Assembly: GCA_005888525.1 (NCBI GenBank)
Contig: VBAB01000359.1
Coordinates: 1-7,046 of the forward strand
DNA: 7,046 bases
Reading direction: 5' to 3'
Source: Alphaproteobacteria bacterium
GTDB lineage: Bacteria; Pseudomonadota; Alphaproteobacteria; Rhizobiales; Hyphomicrobiaceae
Made by a program: the position numbers and the translations under genes. The notes below the pieces were generated by a model. That model worked only from the letters and a program-made list of their open reading frames with translations, did not search any database and was not told where the DNA came from. Below, piece after piece: positions 5,844-7,046 of this stretch (positions are counted from its first letter, which is position 1; each line of letters begins with the position of its first letter).

Positions 5844-5877
5844 CCGCACGGCCAGGGTTGCCCGAGGCGGCGAGGGT

Positions 5878-5891
5878 GGACGCCGGCGTCC
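5878..5891. repeat. 14-bp perfect palindrome upstream of sppA
   Basis: GGACGCCGGCGTCC is a perfect palindrome 53 bases before the sppA ATG. It could be an operator, but a GC-rich palindrome of this length is expected by chance about once in a window this size, and no second copy is seen. Confidence 0.25.
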
Positions 5892-5944
5892 CAAGCCTGC
5901 CATCCATTCGATGCAAGAGGCCCTAAGCGCGAGGCACAGCCGCC

Positions 5945-6916
5945 ATGGCATTCGAGACCGAAACCGTCCTTGATCGCCGCCGCTTGCGCCGGCGCCTGTC
6001 GCTGTGGCGGGCGCTGGCGGTGCTCGCCGCCGTCGTGGCCTTTGGGCTCCTCGTCTTCGCGTCCTCTGAAGGCGCGGGCCTCGCCGAGGGTCGGCAAATC
6101 GCCCGCGTCAGCCTCGAGGGGATCATCACGGAAAACCGCGACCAGCTGCGGCTTCTGAAACGGGTCGCCGACAACAAGCAGGTCGTGGCGGTCATTCTCT
6201 ACATCAACAGTCCCGGAGGCACGACCACCGGCGGGGAAGCCCTGTTCGAAGCGATCCGCGAGGTCGCCAAAGTCAAGCCCGTCGTCGCCCAGATGGGAAC
6301 GATAGCGACTTCGGCCGCCTATATCGTCGGGCTAGCCACCGACCACATGGTGGCGCACGGCAACACCATCACCGGCTCGGTCGGCGTGATCTTCCAGTGG
6401 GCCGAGGTCTCTCAACTGCTCGACAAGCTCGGCGTCAAGATGAACGAGATCAAGAGCGGCCCACTCAAAGCCAACCCCTCGCCGTTCCAGCCCGTCGACG
6501 AGGCAGGCAAGGCTGCAGCCGAGCAGATGGTTGCGGAGTCGCAGCGGTGGTTCGTGGGCCTGGTGGCGACGCGCCGCGGCATTGACACCGCCAACGTCGC
6601 CGGCCTGGAGCAGGGCCGCGTCTATTCCGGGCGTGAGGCGCTTGCCAACAAGCTCGTGGACCAGCTCGGCGGCGAGCCCGAGGCCGTCAAATACCTGGAG
6701 GAGAAGCGCAGCGTCCCCAAGGGTCTCCGCGTCGTCGACTTCAAGCCGAAGCGGGAGAGTAGCTGGGGCGTCCTGGGCGTGTCGGTTGCGGCGCTCGGGC
6801 AGGTCATCGGCGAGCGTGCCGCCGGTGCGATCGCACGGCTGCTCGACGCTGACGAGGCATTCGGTGGATTGCGCCTTGACGGCTTGGTATCCCTTTGGCA
6901 GGGTTCGGAAAGATGA
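5945..6916 (+). CDS. sppA: Signal peptide peptidase SppA, short form (S49 serine protease)
   Basis: Membrane-anchored protease that degrades leftover signal peptides and other membrane peptides. It has 323 residues, matching the single-domain SppA class (B. subtilis type) rather than the double-length E. coli enzyme. An arginine-rich N-terminus (RRRLRRRLSLWR) precedes one transmembrane helix at about 21-40, putting the catalytic domain on the outer side of the inner membrane. YINSPGG (86-92) forms the oxyanion region. The predicted nucleophile is Ser123 (GTIATSAAYIVG) and the general base Lys175 (IKSGPLKANPSPF). Their spacing of 52 residues equals that of Ser147 and Lys199 in the B. subtilis enzyme. 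The motif is TSAAY in place of the ASGGY form. The start has GAGG (5931-5934) ten bases upstream. It lies between rpsA and ihfB, two genes that are adjacent in many proteobacteria, and is probably cotranscribed with ihfB. Confidence 0.94.
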   Translation: MAFETETVLDRRRLRRRLSLWRALAVLAAVVAFGLLVFASSEGAGLAEGRQIARVSLEGIITENRDQLRLLKRVADNKQVVAVILYINSPGGTTTGGEALFEAIREVAKVKPVVAQMGTIATSAAYIVGLATDHMVAHGNTITGSVGVIFQWAEVSQLLDKLGVKMNEIKSGPLKANPSPFQPVDEAGKAAAEQMVAESQRWFVGLVATRRGIDTANVAGLEQGRVYSGREALANKLVDQLGGEPEAVKYLEEKRSVPKGLRVVDFKPKRESSWGVLGVSVAALGQVIGERAAGAIARLLDADEAFGGLRLDGLVSLWQGSER

Positions 6917-6922
6917 GGCAAT

Positions 6923-6943
6923 ACAACGACTTTGGCTCGTTGT
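6923..6943 (+). promoter_or_regulatory. Small hairpin just upstream of the ihfB ribosome binding site
   Basis: ACAACGA (6923-6929) and TCGTTGT (6937-6943) form a perfect 7-bp stem with a seven-base loop. It begins six bases after the sppA stop and ends seven bases before the ihfB GGGAGG (6951-6956). It could modulate ihfB translation or act as a weak attenuator. No T-run follows. Confidence 0.3.
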
Positions 6944-6963
6944 TGGGGTTGGGAGGCCTAGCC

Positions 6964-7046
6964 ATGATCAAGTCCGAGCTCATTCAAAAGATTGCTGCTG
7001 CCAACCAGCACCTCTATCACCGCGACATCGAGCGCATCGTCAACGT
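6964..7046 (+). CDS. ihfB: Integration host factor beta subunit, N-terminal part (runs off the right edge)
   Basis: IHF is a heterodimeric DNA-bending protein of the HU family that acts in nucleoid structure, recombination and transcription. Only 27 codons are visible, reading MIKSELIQKIAAANQHLYHR and then DIERIVN, which match the start of IhfB (MxKSELIxxIA, HLYxRDVERIVN) rather than HU or IhfA. The start has GGGAGG (6951-6956) seven bases upstream, the strongest ribosome binding site among the right-hand genes. It follows sppA by 47 bases. rpsA followed by ihfB is an old proteobacterial gene order, which supports the call. Confidence 0.93.
   Translation, partial: MIKSELIQKIAAANQHLYHRDIERIVN

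Noticed and set aside
4049..6097. A 682-codon open frame on the minus strand, antisense to rpsA and the start of sppA
   Set aside because: It is a shadow of the codon bias of rpsA: long antisense frames are common in GC-rich genes. The product has no recognisable domain, and the plus-strand S1 domains explain the region fully.
5205..6158. A 317-codon plus-strand frame spanning the end of rpsA and the start of sppA
   Set aside because: It is out of frame with both real genes and is arginine- and serine-rich, as expected for a shifted frame of GC-rich coding DNA.

Overview
The window is a GC-rich, gene-dense piece of an alphaproteobacterial chromosome, most likely Hyphomicrobiales (the order Rhizobiales). 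The reasons are the gene order, a FYDLN-type acidic protein divergent from aroA, followed by aroA, cmk, rpsA, sppA and ihfB, the class II (Agrobacterium CP4-like) EPSP synthase, and a promoter matching the alphaproteobacterial CTTGAC-N17-CTATAT pattern. The genus cannot be fixed from the sequence alone.

Left part (1-1133): a divergent efflux/regulator pair. The 5' part of an HlyD/EmrA-type membrane fusion protein gene runs off the left edge on the minus strand, and a TetR/AcrR-family repressor runs on the plus strand. The 145 bp between them hold two nearly identical 19-bp palindromes (376-394 and 431-449) framing overlapping divergent promoters, a compact autoregulated switch.

Middle (1170-3864): a FYDLN acid-domain protein (TIGR02300 family, function unknown) on the minus strand, a 228-bp divergent intergenic region, then aroA (shikimate pathway, step 6) and cmk (CMP/dCMP phosphorylation). 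The aroA-cmk junction holds a perfect 18-bp inverted repeat whose arms are themselves palindromes (GGGGTC-N-GACCCC), a REPIN-like element. It appears to have separated cmk from an ancestral Shine-Dalgarno. A 31-codon mini-ORF bridges the gap, overlapping the aroA stop and the cmk start.

Right part (3865-7046): a leader with a GC-rich hairpin, rpsA (30S protein S1, six S1 domains), a hairpin, sppA (short signal peptide peptidase with an intact Ser/Lys dyad), and the first 27 codons of ihfB (IHF beta subunit). The plus-strand genes form a housekeeping cluster linking aromatic biosynthesis, nucleotide metabolism, translation and nucleoid architecture.

The main anomaly is an in-frame TAG at codon 83 of rpsA (4271-4273), where homologs carry glutamate. 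The rest of the gene is intact. It is most simply a base-call or assembly error (GAG to TAG), but if real it would disrupt an essential gene or require suppression. I found no CRISPR array, tRNA, rRNA, insertion-sequence transposase or novel multi-gene defence-like system. The most interesting signals are the rpsA amber codon, the element in the aroA-cmk junction, and the TetR operator pair.
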